A stretch of DNA of 64,000 bases from a virus. Shown piece by piece: positions 45,747-54,150 of this stretch. A program made the position numbers and the translations under genes. Under the pieces are notes generated by a model, which had not been told where the DNA came from, did not search any database, and saw only the letters and a list, made by a program, of their open reading frames with translations. The DNA lies in the IMG/VR virus record IMGVR_UViG_3300044451_000175, positions 62,001 through 126,000 of that record. One strand, written 5' to 3'. Each line of letters starts with the position of its first letter. The stretch's first letter is position 1.

Positions 45747-46295
45747 ATGAACGCTTTCTTAGACTGGGTTCTGCCGATGAACTGCAACTGGTTCATCCTG
45801 TGGTGCATTCTGGCGGTGGTCGCGACGATCCTCGCTTGGTGCTGGACCGCGAGCGACAACACGACTTCTGAGTTGGTCAACGGGGTGCGTGTCGAACACT
45901 ACCACGGCGTCTACGCCTTCTCGAAGGGTGTCTTCTCGCTGGCGGTGACGGTGATCGCCCTGAGCGTGTTCGTCTGGCTGATCTACTCCGCGAGCCGCGA
46001 CCTCGAAGTCGAACACGAGGAGAGGATCGAGATCAAGCCGGTGAAGTACCCGGACGGCAAGGTCGTCCAGATGTTCACCTGCAACGACAAGAACTACAAC
46101 TGCAACTCGCTCTACTCGTGTTCGCCGCCGGAAGGCAGTTACATTCGGCGTGTGGTTTACAAGAAGGTGTACGTCGGCGTATACTGGCCTGCGAACCGGG
46201 TCAACCGCCGGTCGAGCAACGACGACGCCTTCTTCCTTGTGACGCCCAATGGGGTAGACAAGAAGGCCGATAAAATGGAACCAGCCACTAACTAA
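45747..46295 (+). CDS. Membrane protein, unknown
   Basis: 182 aa. Transmembrane segments at about 10-34 and 60-82, then an extracytoplasmic part with four Cys (FTCNDKNYNCNSLYSC). GGGAA upstream and TATACT at 45708. Confidence 0.7.
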   Translation: MNAFLDWVLPMNCNWFILWCILAVVATILAWCWTASDNTTSELVNGVRVEHYHGVYAFSKGVFSLAVTVIALSVFVWLIYSASRDLEVEHEERIEIKPVKYPDGKVVQMFTCNDKNYNCNSLYSCSPPEGSYIRRVVYKKVYVGVYWPANRVNRRSSNDDAFFLVTPNGVDKKADKMEPATN

Positions 46296-46349
46296 GCAGA
46301 AGAACCTCGAACCGCCAGCAAACGGGAGAACCGCCGCCATGCTCGTCCT

Positions 46350-46382
46350 CTGAGTGATTTCTGAAACATCACAATCACTTAG
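46350..46382 (+). terminator. Hairpin in intergenic gap
   Basis: CTGAGTGATT pairs with AATCACTTAG around a 13-base loop, 28 bases before the next ATG. Terminator or attenuator. Confidence 0.45.
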
Positions 46383-46410
46383 AGGGGCGTGCGCACGCAC
46401 GTCAGCGGTC

Positions 46411-46797
46411 ATGGCACAATCATTCACGATGCGGTTCGCGTTCTTTTTTCCAGAACGTAGCAAAGGTATTTTCTGGAGCGGCCCGTATCAGGTTTACGCG
46501 AAGACGGTCAACGAGGCGAAGGACATCCTGACGGACGCGGTTCTGAAAGAGACGCGGCGCGAAGACGGCCCGCTCTACCAGATCAGCCTCCTCGAATGCG
46601 AGAACCGGCTGAACCCCGGCCGCAACGAAGAACACTACTGTTGCATCAACATCGGCATCGCCGAAGAGATCCACAAGCGTGCGGTGTTCCGCGAGCAGTT
46701 CGAGTGGAAGAAATACCTCGAAAAGAGGTTCCCGAAGGGCGTACCCAAGATCAGGAGCTTGGACGCCGAATGGGACTGGGGCGATGGAGATCTGTGA
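46411..46797 (+). CDS. Small alpha-beta protein, unknown
   Basis: 128 aa from ATG 46411. MRFAFFFPERSKGIFWSGPY, then a charged helix. Overlaps next ATG by one base. Confidence 0.65.
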   Translation: MAQSFTMRFAFFFPERSKGIFWSGPYQVYAKTVNEAKDILTDAVLKETRREDGPLYQISLLECENRLNPGRNEEHYCCINIGIAEEIHKRAVFREQFEWKKYLEKRFPKGVPKIRSLDAEWDWGDGDL

Positions 46798-47006
46798 TGT
46801 CGCTTTACAGAACGTATACTGGCGCGGCGAACGAAGAACAGGCACTGCAAAGGACTTTCGCTCGGCGAGCCTACGCGATTTGGCTCGCCGAGGGCAAACC
46901 GCTTGGCAAGGAAGAAGAACACATGCGGCGAGCCAAAGAGGAATACGCGGAAGCTCAGGAAGCGATCCGGCTCAGAGAACTCGAAGAATCGAAAAAACGG
47001 AGATAG
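46797..47006 (+). CDS. DUF2934-like protein
   Basis: 69 aa. FARRAYAIWLAEGKPLGKEE, then HMRRAKEEY, matches the DUF2934 pattern (R-AY-W...G.P.G....H...A). Function unknown in bacteria. Confidence 0.65.
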   Translation: MSLYRTYTGAANEEQALQRTFARRAYAIWLAEGKPLGKEEEHMRRAKEEYAEAQEAIRLRELEESKKRR

Positions 47007-47035
47007 TCATGTTGTAGGTTAACGATTGTCGCGAG

Positions 47036-47269
47036 GTGGTTTTCCACTTCAACAAGGCCAGCATCCAAGACCCCACGGTTCCGCCGTGGGTCGTCAAGGC
47101 GAAGGGCCAGACGTATTACGTCATGCACGTTACCGCGTCGGCCCCGTGGTCTACGAAGGAAACCCCCGACAACGCCCACACGAAGGGCAGCATCAAGTTC
47201 AAGAACGTGGACGTGGTCATTGACGACGAGAACTGCGCCGAGATCACCCCTGCGAAAGATTCGTCATGA
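47036..47269 (+). CDS. Small beta-rich protein, possible start decay
   Basis: 77 aa from GTG 47036. An ATG-TTG-TAG at 47009-47017 in the same frame suggests that the original start was lost to a stop codon. Beta-rich, ending in an overlap (ATGA) with the next gene. Confidence 0.55.
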   Translation: MVFHFNKASIQDPTVPPWVVKAKGQTYYVMHVTASAPWSTKETPDNAHTKGSIKFKNVDVVIDDENCAEITPAKDSS

Positions 47270-47535
47270 AAGCCTTCAAATACGTCTTGTTGGTCTTGTT
47301 TGTCTTGTCCGTCTTCACAGGGATGATTTTGGTTGTGCGGCAAGACAGCGTGAGACGATGGGACGCATACTACGAGAGACGAAATCAAGCAGTTCAACAG
47401 GCTTACGACGAAGGTCGGGCCGCTGCTTCGCAGGGCATTCCTGTGCAAGCATGCCCATACGGGACCAACAAAGCACACTCTGCCGAAGGCTGGAAACGCG
47501 GATGGATTGATGCTACTCAGTCGAAAGGTAAATAG
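47266..47535 (+). CDS. Membrane-anchored ribosome modulation factor-like protein
   Basis: 89 aa. Transmembrane helix at about 6-25. Residues 45-87, AYDEGRAAASQGIPVQACPY then GWKRGWIDA, reproduce the RMF pattern (GxxAxxxGxxxxxCPY...WxxGWxxA). Bacterial RMF dimerises 70S ribosomes in stationary phase; RMF-like domains also occur in phage proteins. Membrane anchoring is odd for that role. Confidence 0.6.
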   Translation: MKAFKYVLLVLFVLSVFTGMILVVRQDSVRRWDAYYERRNQAVQQAYDEGRAAASQGIPVQACPYGTNKAHSAEGWKRGWIDATQSKGK

Positions 47536-47537
47536 TC

Positions 47538-47990
47538 ATGGGCGTCCATCGTAAAAGGCCAAGTGGCGAGCCGCGTCGGGCGTACTATCCGTCCGGCCCG
47601 TGGATCGACGGCATCAAGCCGCCGGGGTACGACGACCACCGGCCGGGCGTGGCGATTCCCGAACCGCCACCCCCGCCTTTGGGCAACCCCGACCCTGACA
47701 ACTACCAGATCGTGAAGGCCGAAGAACACGGCAAGTGGTTGATCCTTCAGATGAAATACCCGGACTGCACGAATTTTGAAGGGCAGAAGATCCTCGTCTT
47801 CAAAGACACGACGTTGATCGAGTTGGTCAACCAGAAGTTGATCGACCCGCACTTCTTCAACGACAAGAAGTTCAAGTCCCCGGTCGCGCGGTTCGTGCCG
47901 ACTGACGAAGGGTGGGCAATGGCTCAGATCTTCGTGAACGCGATGATCGCCAAAGCTGACAGCAAGGTTTCAGGAGCGACCAAGCGATGA
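47538..47990 (+). CDS. Small protein, unknown
   Basis: 150 aa. Pro-rich N-terminal third, then alpha-beta (DCTNFEGQKILVFKDTTLIE). Overlaps the next start. Confidence 0.65.
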   Translation: MGVHRKRPSGEPRRAYYPSGPWIDGIKPPGYDDHRPGVAIPEPPPPPLGNPDPDNYQIVKAEEHGKWLILQMKYPDCTNFEGQKILVFKDTTLIELVNQKLIDPHFFNDKKFKSPVARFVPTDEGWAMAQIFVNAMIAKADSKVSGATKR

Positions 47991-48220
47991 CCCGCAAGGA
48001 ACTTCAAGACATCGCCACGTCGTTACTGATGCGGCGAAACTTCATCGAGACTGGTACGGTCACGATGTCGGCGAACGACGCCGTGGCAGCGAAGAAACAC
48101 AATCTGATCAAGGCTCTGGAGCCTCAGCAGAAAGAAACGATCCGGCGGCTGGAAAGTCTTCATGCAAAATTCCAGCGTGCGGCCTTTGAAAAGCCGGACG
48201 ACGAAGATACAATGCCTTGA
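47987..48220 (+). CDS. Helical protein, unknown
   Basis: 77 aa, ATGA overlap. RKELQDIATSLLMRRNFIET; unknown. Confidence 0.6.
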   Translation: MTRKELQDIATSLLMRRNFIETGTVTMSANDAVAAKKHNLIKALEPQQKETIRRLESLHAKFQRAAFEKPDDEDTMP

Positions 48221-48414
48221 TGATCACCATCAATGCTGTTGTTAATGACGGACCAGTCCGACTCAGTGAACCGCAGTCCGTCGAAGTTTATGTGGGGGCA
48301 ATGGAGTCTTACGAGGTTTTCCATCTGGGCGGCGTGCGTTGGAAATTCCCGACCGGGATGGTCGAAGACCTTTTGACGGAATTCAAAAAGAAACGCGCCG
48401 AAGAGGATACATAA
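48220..48414 (+). CDS. Beta-rich protein, unknown
   Basis: 64 aa from ATG 48220. ITINAVVNDGPVRLSEPQSV; may be a small OB-like barrel. Unknown. Confidence 0.6.
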   Translation: MITINAVVNDGPVRLSEPQSVEVYVGAMESYEVFHLGGVRWKFPTGMVEDLLTEFKKKRAEEDT

Positions 48415-48539
48415 TAGTTGACTGGCTTAGGTGCCTAAGACAACTCGTGCCGCCTTCGGGCGACTCTGCGGTTCTGGTGGTTTCGACTACCGCTCACGCG
48501 GAACGGCATTATACGATTGTCACCATCGAGCCGTCACTT

Positions 48540-48610
48540 GCGACCATGATGTAGCGGTAGCCTAGAACTTTGCCAAAGTTCATGTCCGGGTTCGACTCCC
48601 GGTGGTCGCT
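48540..48610 (+). tRNA. tRNA-Gly(GCC), outside the main array
   Basis: GCGACCA pairs with TGGTCGC; anticodon arm GAACT-TTGCCAA-AGTTC. Confidence 0.9.
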
Positions 48611-48654
48611 CTCAACCCCCGGTAACACGGGGGTTTTCTTTTTGGAGGTCGTCA

Positions 48655-48861
48655 ATGAACATCGCCAAAGCAACCAAAGCGTTCGAGATCATTTCCAAGT
48701 ACGACAAGAAGGGCGAGATCGGCGTCGGCCACGACGTGCTGTACGCCGGTGGCGGGAAGAAAGCAGAACCAGAGAAGATGGAGAAAGCCGATCTTGAGGC
48801 TCTTGAAAAGCTCGGCTGGATGTGGAGCGAAGAAAGTTATTCTTGGTTTTGTTTTGTGTGA
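48655..48861 (+). CDS. Small helical protein, unknown
   Basis: 68 aa, ribosome site GGAGG. Helical with KAEPEKMEKADLEALEKLGW. A CCCCCGG..AACACGGGGG hairpin with T-run (about 48615-48640) precedes it. Confidence 0.65.
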   Translation: MNIAKATKAFEIISKYDKKGEIGVGHDVLYAGGGKKAEPEKMEKADLEALEKLGWMWSEESYSWFCFV

Positions 48862-48880
48862 ACCACGCTCTACTACGCGC

Positions 48881-49492
48881 ATGGAAAAACAAACATGCAG
48901 TTCGCACCCTGCTGCCAAAAAGTGCAAATCCGCTTCCTCCCCCAACTGGGGCCGTCAGGGGCAGTGGGTGAAGTATGCCGCTCACGAGAAGTGCTGCAAC
49001 CAGAAGGATGACGGGATGACACACGGGCCGGACGACCACTACGTCCACGGCCGCAGCGAGTACGATCTCCCGCTTACCGGGGGATTGTGTGGCGTCGGGA
49101 TCGGCGGCAAACGCAAGCTCGCCAAGTACGCCTCTTCGATGGACAACTGGGCCGAAGCCTATATCGAGTCCGAACTCGCACACGTCGAAGAGTTGCGGAA
49201 ACTGGGCGAGCGGTTCGTGGCACTCGACGGCGCGTACCGGGCCAGACTGAGGAAGACCGAGAACGAGTACGCCGAAGCTCTCGAACAGGGTTTCGAGGAA
49301 GCTTACGCGGTCGTCGTAGAAGTTCAGGCCGAACTGAAGAAGGTCAAGGACGAGCTTGTGCGGTGCTACGAGGTGATGTCGCGGTGTTGCCCCGGCGAAC
49401 TGCCGAAGCAAGACGCGGGTGTTGAGAAGGACGAGTGGCCGAGCATCAAGGAAGCCGGTTGTTGCAACCGCAAGCAAGTTCGAGTAGCATGA
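48881..49492 (+). CDS. Protein with Cys/His clusters and coiled coil
   Basis: 203 aa from ATG 48881. First 60 residues hold several C/H (EKQTCSSHPAAKKC, HEKCCNQKDDG), a likely zinc site; a long coiled coil spans about 85-175; ends CCNRKQVRVA. TACTAC just upstream of the ATG suggests a leaderless start. Confidence 0.65.
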   Translation: MEKQTCSSHPAAKKCKSASSPNWGRQGQWVKYAAHEKCCNQKDDGMTHGPDDHYVHGRSEYDLPLTGGLCGVGIGGKRKLAKYASSMDNWAEAYIESELAHVEELRKLGERFVALDGAYRARLRKTENEYAEALEQGFEEAYAVVVEVQAELKKVKDELVRCYEVMSRCCPGELPKQDAGVEKDEWPSIKEAGCCNRKQVRVA

Positions 49493-49519
49493 ATAAATAG
49501 TGCCGATGGCTTGGCACAT

Positions 49520-49587
49520 GGCCCGTCCGCTGGTGCGGCGTTGAGGTTTCGACCCTCGACCGAGCAGTCCGATTCTGCTATGGGTCT
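49520..49587 (+). tRNA. tRNA-Arg(TCG)
   Basis: GGCCCGT pairs with ATGGGTC; anticodon arm TGAGG-TTTCGAC-CCTCG; T-arm AGCAG-TCCGATT-CTGCT; small D-arm. Confidence 0.75.
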
Positions 49588-49589
49588 TT

Positions 49590-49814
49590 ATGGGACTTTT
49601 CAAACACAGGGTCTGGGACCGTTCAAAGCAGACGTACTTCATCTTGCGCCGGGGTACGCCCTGGAAGGTCATGGACATGAAGGGCGAACGCACGGTTGCT
49701 GACTACCCGGCGTTCCTTTACAATGGTCTGTTGGAAGAACGTGTCTGTTTCGCCGCGAGCGACGAGGCAGTTGTCGAGATCATGAAGAAGCACGCCGAGG
49801 GGAAGTTCCCGTGA
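49590..49814 (+). CDS. Small basic protein, unknown
   Basis: 74 aa from ATG 49590, right after tRNA-Arg. GLFKHRVWDRSKQTYFILRR. GTGA overlap with the next gene. Confidence 0.65.
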   Translation: MGLFKHRVWDRSKQTYFILRRGTPWKVMDMKGERTVADYPAFLYNGLLEERVCFAASDEAVVEIMKKHAEGKFP

Positions 49815-50002
49815 AAGCGAACGAACGCAAGATGCACGTCGAGCTTAACAAGCGATGGCTGTCCGAGGACAACCGCCTGCCCCGGTGGAACCATCTGAGG
49901 GACCGCTGTGGGTTGGAGCCGCTGACGCTCGAACAGGCCGCTGAACTGATGGCGGTCAACAAGCAAGTCGATAAGGACATCAGGGAATACTTGGAGGGTT
50001 GA
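49811..50002 (+). CDS. Small helical protein, unknown
   Basis: 63 aa from GTG. ANERKMHVELNKRWLSEDNR; unknown. Confidence 0.6.
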   Translation: MKANERKMHVELNKRWLSEDNRLPRWNHLRDRCGLEPLTLEQAAELMAVNKQVDKDIREYLEG

Positions 50003-50214
50003 TGAAGAAGTACGTTGCCGTTTTGAAAGAAGGCAGTGACACGTCAAAGTTTCAAGCGGCAGTTGAAGAGATGGGCGGGGTGGTCCGCGATGCGAACGTC
50101 AAATACATCTTGGTCGAACTCCCCGGCGCGGCCGGCGACTTGAAGAAGCTCCGAGCGATTCCCGAAGTGAGAATCGCCGATACCGTCAAATACGCCAAAC
50201 CAGCGGGGAGTTGA
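50002..50214 (+). CDS. Small alpha-beta protein, unknown
   Basis: 70 aa. KKYVAVLKEGSDTSKFQAAV, then KYILVELPG and ipevriad: a pattern like a subtilisin-inhibitor/propeptide I9 fold. Not confirmed. Confidence 0.6.
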   Translation: MKKYVAVLKEGSDTSKFQAAVEEMGGVVRDANVKYILVELPGAAGDLKKLRAIPEVRIADTVKYAKPAGS

Positions 50215-50217
50215 AGC

Positions 50218-50436
50218 ATGTGGGCTTACAAAGCGGATACGACCGTCTACGTTGAGGAAAGCTGGTACGACATCCTGTTTCAAGGGTTCATCGCTTTCTG
50301 GTTCGCTTTTTGGATCTTGATCGTTGCCGTTTTGTTCTCGCCGTTTGGAGCGGCGTGGGCGGCATACCGTCAATACAGGTACTCAAACTGCCCGCTGCCC
50401 GAAACCGAAGTTCGCGAGCGAGCGCATTTGGGGTAA
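50218..50436 (+). CDS. Small membrane protein, unknown
   Basis: 72 aa; one transmembrane segment at about 20-45 (FIAFWFAFWILIVAVLF). Basic-acidic tail. Confidence 0.65.
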   Translation: MWAYKADTTVYVEESWYDILFQGFIAFWFAFWILIVAVLFSPFGAAWAAYRQYRYSNCPLPETEVRERAHLG

Positions 50437-50451
50437 CGCGAGGGCTGTGAC

Positions 50452-50661
50452 GTGAACGAAGATTTCGATTCTTTCGTGGTCTACTACGTCGCTTGGCACG
50501 AAGGCGAGTTCAACCTCCAGACCATGAAGAAGATGGTGCTGGATGACATCGGCCAAGAGGGTCTGACGAACGCTCTGATCGTTTTCAGAGCCAAGCGTTT
50601 GGAGCGTGAGTCGAGGGGCGACTACCGCACATTGTTCCAAGCAATGCAGGCGTCACCATGA
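50452..50661 (+). CDS. Small helical protein, unknown
   Basis: 69 aa from GTG. NEDFDSFVVYYVAWHEGEFN; unknown. ATGA overlap with next. Confidence 0.6.
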   Translation: MNEDFDSFVVYYVAWHEGEFNLQTMKKMVLDDIGQEGLTNALIVFRAKRLERESRGDYRTLFQAMQASP

Positions 50662-50954
50662 AGCCCGGCAAGTACATCTGGAAGGCCAAGCACCACGCGG
50701 TCATTCACAACGGCAACGAGTACAAATTGTTCTCGCCCGCGCCACGCATCTTCTCTTCGAGCGTATACGACATCAACTCCTACTCGGACTTTGAGTACGG
50801 GATCAACTCGCGGTTGGTCCTGAGAATGAACAGATTCTTTGTCACGGTTGACGACCGCCATCTTCAAAAATGGGTGTGCGGCGGCTCGGTCGCTTATCCG
50901 ACAGGATGGAACGGTGACGCGAACGGGGTGTATTTCGGCGGAAGGGTGAACTGA
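50658..50954 (+). CDS. Small protein, unknown
   Basis: 98 aa, basic, Tyr/Ser-rich. Overlaps both neighbours by a few bases, so part of one transcript. Confidence 0.6.
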   Translation: MKPGKYIWKAKHHAVIHNGNEYKLFSPAPRIFSSSVYDINSYSDFEYGINSRLVLRMNRFFVTVDDRHLQKWVCGGSVAYPTGWNGDANGVYFGGRVN

Positions 50955-51235
50955 TGAAGTGGGAAGTTTCAATTCCGCCGCCGTCCGCAGCGAGGATGGC
51001 GGGAACCGGGAAGCTGTTTGTCCAGGTGTCTGACGGGTGGTGTGCGCACCGACCCGAACAACTCTTCTTCGCCCCCGAACACACGACCGTCCAGTTCGAC
51101 GTGGGCGACGATTACGAGTGGATCGGTGCGAGGACGACGATGGACGGGCCGAACTTCACGGTTTGGATCGAATACAATAACTCAACTGGCAGTCGCCAAG
51201 AGAAGATCAGGCTCGTGCCTGGGAAGGTGGAATAA
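50954..51235 (+). CDS. Small beta-rich protein, unknown
   Basis: 93 aa. WEVSIPPPSAARMAGTGKLF; unknown. Overlaps the next ATG. Confidence 0.6.
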   Translation: MKWEVSIPPPSAARMAGTGKLFVQVSDGWCAHRPEQLFFAPEHTTVQFDVGDDYEWIGARTTMDGPNFTVWIEYNNSTGSRQEKIRLVPGKVE

Positions 51236-51555
51236 TGGGTCAAAAGCAACTGACACGCGAACAGATCATCAACAGGATCATCGGTTTCGATTTCTTGGAG
51301 TGGTACGAGCGGCTTCTCGACATCAAGGCCGTAATTGATCTTCCAAAACCAAAGAACGGCGTGTATCATCAAGGTCCAGTGACAAAGCCCAAACCGGCTT
51401 CGATCTTTGAAACGGGAACTGTCGGATTCGCTCCGACCGATGAACCACGTCGAAAGTACCGGCACAGGTTCGATTCCGTGTCAACGGAAAGCGAATTCGG
51501 GGACACGAATGAGTGGAACAAGCGGTCGAAAGCGAAAAAACTTGGAAAAGGCTGA
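51235..51555 (+). CDS. Small basic protein, unknown
   Basis: 106 aa. Helical first half, flexible Ser/Lys/Arg-rich end. Last gene before an HNH unit. Confidence 0.6.
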   Translation: MGQKQLTREQIINRIIGFDFLEWYERLLDIKAVIDLPKPKNGVYHQGPVTKPKPASIFETGTVGFAPTDEPRRKYRHRFDSVSTESEFGDTNEWNKRSKAKKLGKG

Positions 51556-51699
51556 ACCTTTGGCGTACTAGATACGTCAAAGTTGTGGTCACACCTGCGG
51601 GCAGGTTTTGTCCCTCCCGCATCGAAGCCCCTGCCAGCGGTCTGGCTCTATCCCTCCGAAGGATGGTTGCGAAAGTCCGACTCTTTCCAGGGGTATTTT

Positions 51700-51732
51700 G
51701 TACCTCCGAAGCAATTTTTGCTTCGGAGGTAC
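51700..51732 (+). terminator. Perfect hairpin before HNH gene
   Basis: 15-bp perfect stem 51700-51714 with 51718-51732, loop TTT, 13 bases before the HNH ATG. The strongest of the hairpins that precede HNH genes. Confidence 0.75.
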
Positions 51733-51744
51733 TCGTTTACAGGT

Positions 51745-52221
51745 ATGAAAACATGCCACAAATGTTGCAAGTGCAAAGAACTTGAACAGTTCCCGATCAA
51801 CCGTAGTCGCAAAGATGGTCGTAGTGAAACTTGTTTACTCTGTAAACGAGAGTACAATCGTATCCACTACAAAAACAATCGCTCTTATTACATGGACAAG
51901 GCTCAAGCGGCAAGAGATCGTTTGAAGGAGGCTTTTCGTCAATTGAAAAGCGAGATGAAATGCAGTCGTTGTCCAGAGACTCATGTTGCGGCTTTGCAAT
52001 TCCATCATACCGATCCTTCTAAGAAGGAATTCTCCATTTCGATGGCGGTACAATCCAATTGGTCAAAAGACAGAATCATGAATGAGATTGCTAAGTGTGA
52101 AGTTTTGTGCGCCAATTGCCACCTCAAACATCATTGGAGCGAACGGCATGCTTCCGACCTCCCGATGGAAGTTACGGCAAACGCTCATCAAGGTGTACCA
52201 GAGCAAGATCGAACACCTTGA
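51745..52221 (+). CDS. HNH endonuclease, tRNA-associated family, away from the array
   Basis: 158 aa: CHKCCKCKELEQF, KDGRSETCLLC, CSRCPETHVAALQFHHTD, KCEVLCANCHLKHH. AT-rich compared with neighbours. Not next to a recognisable tRNA, and the last 25 residues overlap the next gene in another frame. Confidence 0.82.
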   Translation: MKTCHKCCKCKELEQFPINRSRKDGRSETCLLCKREYNRIHYKNNRSYYMDKAQAARDRLKEAFRQLKSEMKCSRCPETHVAALQFHHTDPSKKEFSISMAVQSNWSKDRIMNEIAKCEVLCANCHLKHHWSERHASDLPMEVTANAHQGVPEQDRTP

Positions 52222-52435
52222 GGGCGGCATACGTTCGGCTCTGGGGATCGTCGGGGATCTGATCGACGCATCCGACTACGAAGGCGCGGCGAGCATTCAA
52301 GTCGTAATCGCCCAAGACGAGCAAACGCTCGCCGAGTTGAGAGAAAAACTTGAACTCGTCAGTGACGAGGACGAGTTCAACAAAATGGCAGACCACTTTG
52401 AGGGTGAAGTGGAAGAGGAACCGTTCCTCGAATAG
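52148..52435 (+). CDS. Helical acidic protein, unknown
   Basis: 95 aa from ATG 52148, overlapping the HNH end. QSKIEHLEGGIRSALGIVGD; acidic C-terminus. The HNH unit may have replaced its original 5' end. Confidence 0.6.
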   Translation: MLPTSRWKLRQTLIKVYQSKIEHLEGGIRSALGIVGDLIDASDYEGAASIQVVIAQDEQTLAELREKLELVSDEDEFNKMADHFEGEVEEEPFLE

Positions 52436-52443
52436 AATTGGTC

Positions 52444-52749
52444 ATGAGCAAACGCAAGCGAGCGACGAAGATGATCGGCAAGACGATGCGACTGGGCATC
52501 GTCGGCGATTGCCTCATCACTGGCGTCGAAGAGATCACCTACAGCAAGAAACGCTCTCCGTTCGAGGTTTGGGGCGGTCGGCGTGACGCCAAGACGGAAC
52601 TCTGTTATACCGTCGAGCCGCTCGCGGAGATCCAAGATCATTTGAAGAACCCGTTTTACGGCTACCGCGAGAAGACTGGTGACTTCTTGGTCCGAGTTGT
52701 GGACCGCATCTACTACGAGGCCAAAGTCCATGAAGATTATCCACAGTGA
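52444..52749 (+). CDS. Small basic protein, unknown
   Basis: 101 aa. TAGAAT lies five bases before the ATG (leaderless layout). Alpha-beta, unknown. Overlaps the next gene by 20 bases. Confidence 0.65.
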   Translation: MSKRKRATKMIGKTMRLGIVGDCLITGVEEITYSKKRSPFEVWGGRRDAKTELCYTVEPLAEIQDHLKNPFYGYREKTGDFLVRVVDRIYYEAKVHEDYPQ

Positions 52750-53218
52750 CCAGTCGATCCCCGACGACCTCGGCCCCTCGATCTTTCTGGCCGGGCCGAC
52801 GCCGCGCCTCGAAAAGCCTGTTCCTTCTTGGCGTCCAGACGCACTAAAGGTGCTGCTCGACAAGGGCTTCGACGGCACAGTCTTGATTCCAGAATACAGT
52901 GCGTTCTCGCCGCTCAGGGATTACGACGCTCAGGTGGAGTGGGAGTGGAAAGGTTTGCACAACGCGAGCGTGATCGCGTTCTGGGTGCCGCGAAACCTCG
53001 ACACGCTGCCCGGATTCACGACGAACTACGAGTTCGGGTTCTACATCAACAAACGGCCGATTGTGTACGGTCGGCCGGAAGGGTCCGCGAAGAACAGGTA
53101 CGGCGACTGGTTGTACGGAAAGGTGTTGGGCAAGCAACCGTGCCTGACCCTCGAAGACACCATGCTCGCCGCAATGAAACTCTGCCGGTCAGGTGAGCCG
53201 TCCTGTGGGAATGGGTGA
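52730..53218 (+). CDS. Nucleoside 2-deoxyribosyltransferase-like protein
   Basis: 162 aa from ATG 52730. SIFLAGPTPR, SWRPDALKVLLDKGFDG, a central ASVIAFWVPRN and TNYEFGFYI follow the Nuc_deoxyrib_tr_2 pattern (LAGP...W...G...IPE...E.G). These enzymes exchange bases on deoxyribosides and occur in phages for nucleotide salvage. Confidence 0.75.
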   Translation: MKIIHSDQSIPDDLGPSIFLAGPTPRLEKPVPSWRPDALKVLLDKGFDGTVLIPEYSAFSPLRDYDAQVEWEWKGLHNASVIAFWVPRNLDTLPGFTTNYEFGFYINKRPIVYGRPEGSAKNRYGDWLYGKVLGKQPCLTLEDTMLAAMKLCRSGEPSCGNG

Positions 53219-53220
53219 CG

Positions 53221-53373
53221 ATGTCGGCTATGGCCCCGTGCAAGCCGTTGCGGGTAATACAGTCGTCACCAACCAGTGGAGTTTTTCGTGCTGTCGTACA
53301 CGCTGCACCGCTCGCAGAGGTTCGAGATGAAGGTCGTCGGAAAGACAACTCAGGATCTCCGAAAAGCGTATGA
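53221..53373 (+). CDS. Possible 50-residue protein
   Basis: Starts MSAMAPCKPLRVIQSSPTSG right after the previous stop and overlaps the next gene by 47 bases in another frame. Codon use is mixed; listed as possible only. Confidence 0.3.
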   Translation: MSAMAPCKPLRVIQSSPTSGVFRAVVHAAPLAEVRDEGRRKDNSGSPKSV

Positions 53374-53743
53374 GTCGGAGTCCGAAGAGTACAAGGCATT
53401 TGCATTCGGTTTCGCCGCAGGCCAAGCTGAGAAGGTACACCTCGGCGTGTGCAAAGCGGCAATGTTCCGGCCGGGGCCGGAACACATGGAATGGTACTTG
53501 CCGCTTGTCGAGAAGGCCGCTATTGCTTACGGTTTGCACGTCGTTGTCCTCGACTCCGGGTGCAAAGATACGCCGAAGGAAATTTGGATTTGTGTCGATG
53601 CCAAAGACGTAGGCGGTTGGTTCGAGTTTGATGTCAACTCGGTGCCGTGGCACGCGGCTCGCGCCGCCGCGTGTGGCATCCCGCCACGCAAGTGGGACTT
53701 CGAGTATCACCTCCGCAAAGGTTACGGTGAAAGGTGTGACTGA
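53327..53743 (+). CDS. Alpha-beta protein, unknown
   Basis: 138 aa from ATG 53327, AGAGG upstream. AFAFGFAAGQAEKVHLGVCK; unknown. Confidence 0.65.
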   Translation: MKVVGKTTQDLRKAYESESEEYKAFAFGFAAGQAEKVHLGVCKAAMFRPGPEHMEWYLPLVEKAAIAYGLHVVVLDSGCKDTPKEIWICVDAKDVGGWFEFDVNSVPWHAARAAACGIPPRKWDFEYHLRKGYGERCD

Positions 53744-53788
53744 TGAATAGCATCGCCGACAAACTACAAGCTTGAGAAATTCGACAGC

Positions 53789-53971
53789 ATGATCATCAAG
53801 CTCTACGACGGCTGCGGTGACCTTCTTGAGTCTTGGGTGTTGCCCGATGTCAAGTTGTTTTCGATCACCGACGAGGGTGAAGGCTTTGATGCCCCCAACG
53901 GCGAACACGTCTACTCTTTTTCTGTTACTCACGGCGTTCCGAAGTACACCTGCTTCAAGGAACTGGCATGA
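53789..53971 (+). CDS. Small beta-rich protein, unknown
   Basis: 60 aa. IIKLYDGCGDLLESWVLPDV; unknown; ATGA overlap with the next. Confidence 0.6.
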   Translation: MIIKLYDGCGDLLESWVLPDVKLFSITDEGEGFDAPNGEHVYSFSVTHGVPKYTCFKELA

Positions 53972-54150
53972 CGATCATTGCTTGGCACTGGATTGACGAC
54001 CGAACGATGATGGTTCTTGCCGACGATCTCCATTGGTATCGACTCGAAAACGTCTACCCGCAGGCCATTCATTTTGACGGATTGGATATGAGCGACAAAG
54101 ACGATTTGACGTTCACGATGCCCTCCGTCAAGTACCAGCCTTCTTCTTGA
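53968..54150 (+). CDS. Small beta-rich protein, unknown
   Basis: 60 aa. TIIAWHWIDDRTMMVLADDL. Its end overlaps the convergent SprT-like gene by 23 bases. Confidence 0.6.
   Translation: MTIIAWHWIDDRTMMVLADDLHWYRLENVYPQAIHFDGLDMSDKDDLTFTMPSVKYQPSS

Noticed and set aside
45747-46295. Capsid-targeting start in the protein beginning MNAFLDWVLP
   Set aside because: The match runs straight into a transmembrane segment, and the gene has an ordinary promoter and ribosome site, so it is probably chance.
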